DNA of 61,340 nucleotides from Paenibacillus agri (GTDB lineage Bacteria; Bacillota; Bacilli; Paenibacillales; Paenibacillaceae): contig NZ_JABWCS010000187.1 in the NCBI RefSeq assembly GCF_013359945.1, positions 1 to 61,340 on the forward strand, written 5' to 3'. Below the pieces are notes generated by a model that worked only from the letters and a program-made list of their open reading frames with translations, ran no database searches and had not been told where the DNA came from. This document shows, piece after piece, positions 60,752 through 61,340 of the stretch. The position numbers were made by a program, and so were the translations under genes. How positions within the stretch are numbered: the first letter of the stretch is position 1; each line of letters opens with the position of its first letter.

Positions 60752-61340
60752 GGCTTCAACACCCCTAGTCGAAGTCCGATGTTCTGGATACGTGCGGCTG
60801 CATAGGTCAACTCCTTATCACTGTGAACGGCTGACAAGGAAAAGCGAATGCGCGCTGTGCCATCAGGCACAGTAGGTGGACGAATGGCAACCGCTAGAAT
60901 TCCCTCTTCTTCTAGAGCTCTGCTGAAGCGTAAAGCCAGATCGTTATCGCCGACGATTAAAGGTACAATTGGCGAGTCACCGGCACCGATGTTAAATCCG
61001 GCGTCACAAAGCAAGGACCGAAATAATGAGGTTACCGCATAAAGTCTTTCTCGACGCCAGCGTTCCTTTTGCACCAAAACTAATGACTTTGAAATACCAG
61101 CTATGATCGAAGGGGGCAACGCAGTTGAATAGATGAGTGGCCTGGTCTTGTTCACCAACCATCGAATCAGTGTGCGGCTGCCACTAATATAAGCGCCATA
61201 GACACCGAAGGATTTGCTGAAGGTTCCCATATGAATATCCACATCATTCTGCAGCCCGAGTTCATGACACAATCCCTCGCCTCTCCCCCCGTAGATCCCC
61301 CCGCTATGTGCCTCATCCACCATTAGCATCGCTCCGTACT
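60748..61340 (-). CDS. bioF: 8-amino-7-oxononanoate synthase, 3' part
   Basis: PLP enzyme that condenses pimeloyl-ACP with alanine in biotin synthesis. The C-terminal ~197 residues are present and the frame runs to the window edge. MVDEAHSGGIYG holds the PLP-ring Asp and His, GTFSKSFGVYGAYISG the Schiff-base Lys, and PLIYSTALPPS is the BioF signature. First visible gene of bioF-hydrolase-bioC. Confidence 0.93.
   Translation of the reverse strand, partial: YGAMLMVDEAHSGGIYGGRGEGLCHELGLQNDVDIHMGTFSKSFGVYGAYISGSRTLIRWLVNKTRPLIYSTALPPSIIAGISKSLVLVQKERWRRERLYAVTSLFRSLLCDAGFNIGAGDSPIVPLIVGDNDLALRFSRALEEEGILAVAIRPPTVPDGTARIRFSLSAVHSDKELTYAAARIQNIGLRLGVLKP

Overview
The window looks like chromosome from an endospore-forming Bacillota, most likely Paenibacillus or a close relative. 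The evidence is a GerA-type germinant receptor operon, the cwlJ-gerQ spore pair behind a sigma-E-like promoter, a surface enzyme with three S-layer homology domains, a KimA potassium importer behind a c-di-AMP riboswitch, a queFCDE operon behind a preQ1-I riboswitch, consensus AGGAGG ribosome binding sites and sigma-A promoters, and Bacillus-type Fur boxes. No rRNA, tRNA, CRISPR array or prophage module was seen. The genus is inferred from gene content and style.

Layout. 1-4.0 kb: germination receptor genes (A, C, partial B) and a HEAT-like protein. 4.2-7.6 kb: an SDR oxidoreductase, a LysR regulator and an MFS efflux pump; the SDR and MFS promoters share one conserved element. 7.8-10.7 kb: an Lsa-like ABC-F ribosome protection gene with a transcription attenuator, and a YibE/F membrane protein. 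10.9-16.3 kb: two HupE/UreJ-type membrane proteins flanking an SLH-anchored phosphoesterase. 16.4-19.1 kb: a three-gene ABC exporter. 19.2-20.5 kb: GTP cyclohydrolase II and a divergent HxlR regulator sharing a palindromic operator. 20.6-24.2 kb: ECF sigma, anti-sigma-like protein, ABC ATPase and permease behind an ECF-type autoregulatory promoter. 24.4 kb: a 70-residue protein that is 46 % methionine. 25.2 and 34.6 kb: two copies of a ~255-bp structured repeat with terminal inverted repeats. 25.5-28.1 kb: queFCDE.

28.3-34.9 kb: a hypothetical gene, murB, a flavodoxin-like oxidoreductase and a Fur-controlled siderophore uptake locus with two Fur-box promoters. 35-37.2 kb: kimA and its riboswitch. 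37.4-40.2 kb: BdbC/BdbD-type disulfide pair and a CNNM/CorC transporter with a leader ORF and SD-sequestering hairpin. 40.4-41.4 kb: gerQ and cwlJ. 41.5-46.4 kb: SDR, DUF2500-type protein, a 58-residue Cys-rich protein, a BNR-repeat lipoprotein, an amino acid permease and a LysE-type pseudogene. 46.5-51.4 kb: L-lactate dehydrogenase, a 600-bp gene-free stretch with repeats, a tyrosine recombinase, and a LysR/YjeH-type permease pair.

51.5-58.8 kb is an AT-richer block: a TetR-controlled operon of a rifampin-phosphotransferase-like PEP-utilising enzyme, a lipoprotein adaptor, an ABC ATPase and an ABC-2 permease, divergent from a ketoacyl-ACP synthase III homologue. This is probably a drug or toxin resistance module. 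59.1-61.3 kb: the end of a biotin operon (bioF, BioH-like hydrolase, bioC). The observations most worth testing are the Met-rich protein, the dispersed repeat, the leader ORF/hairpin before the CorC-type gene, the degenerate HupE-like paralogue next to the SLH phosphoesterase, the LysR and HxlR promoter architectures and the PEP-enzyme/efflux operon.
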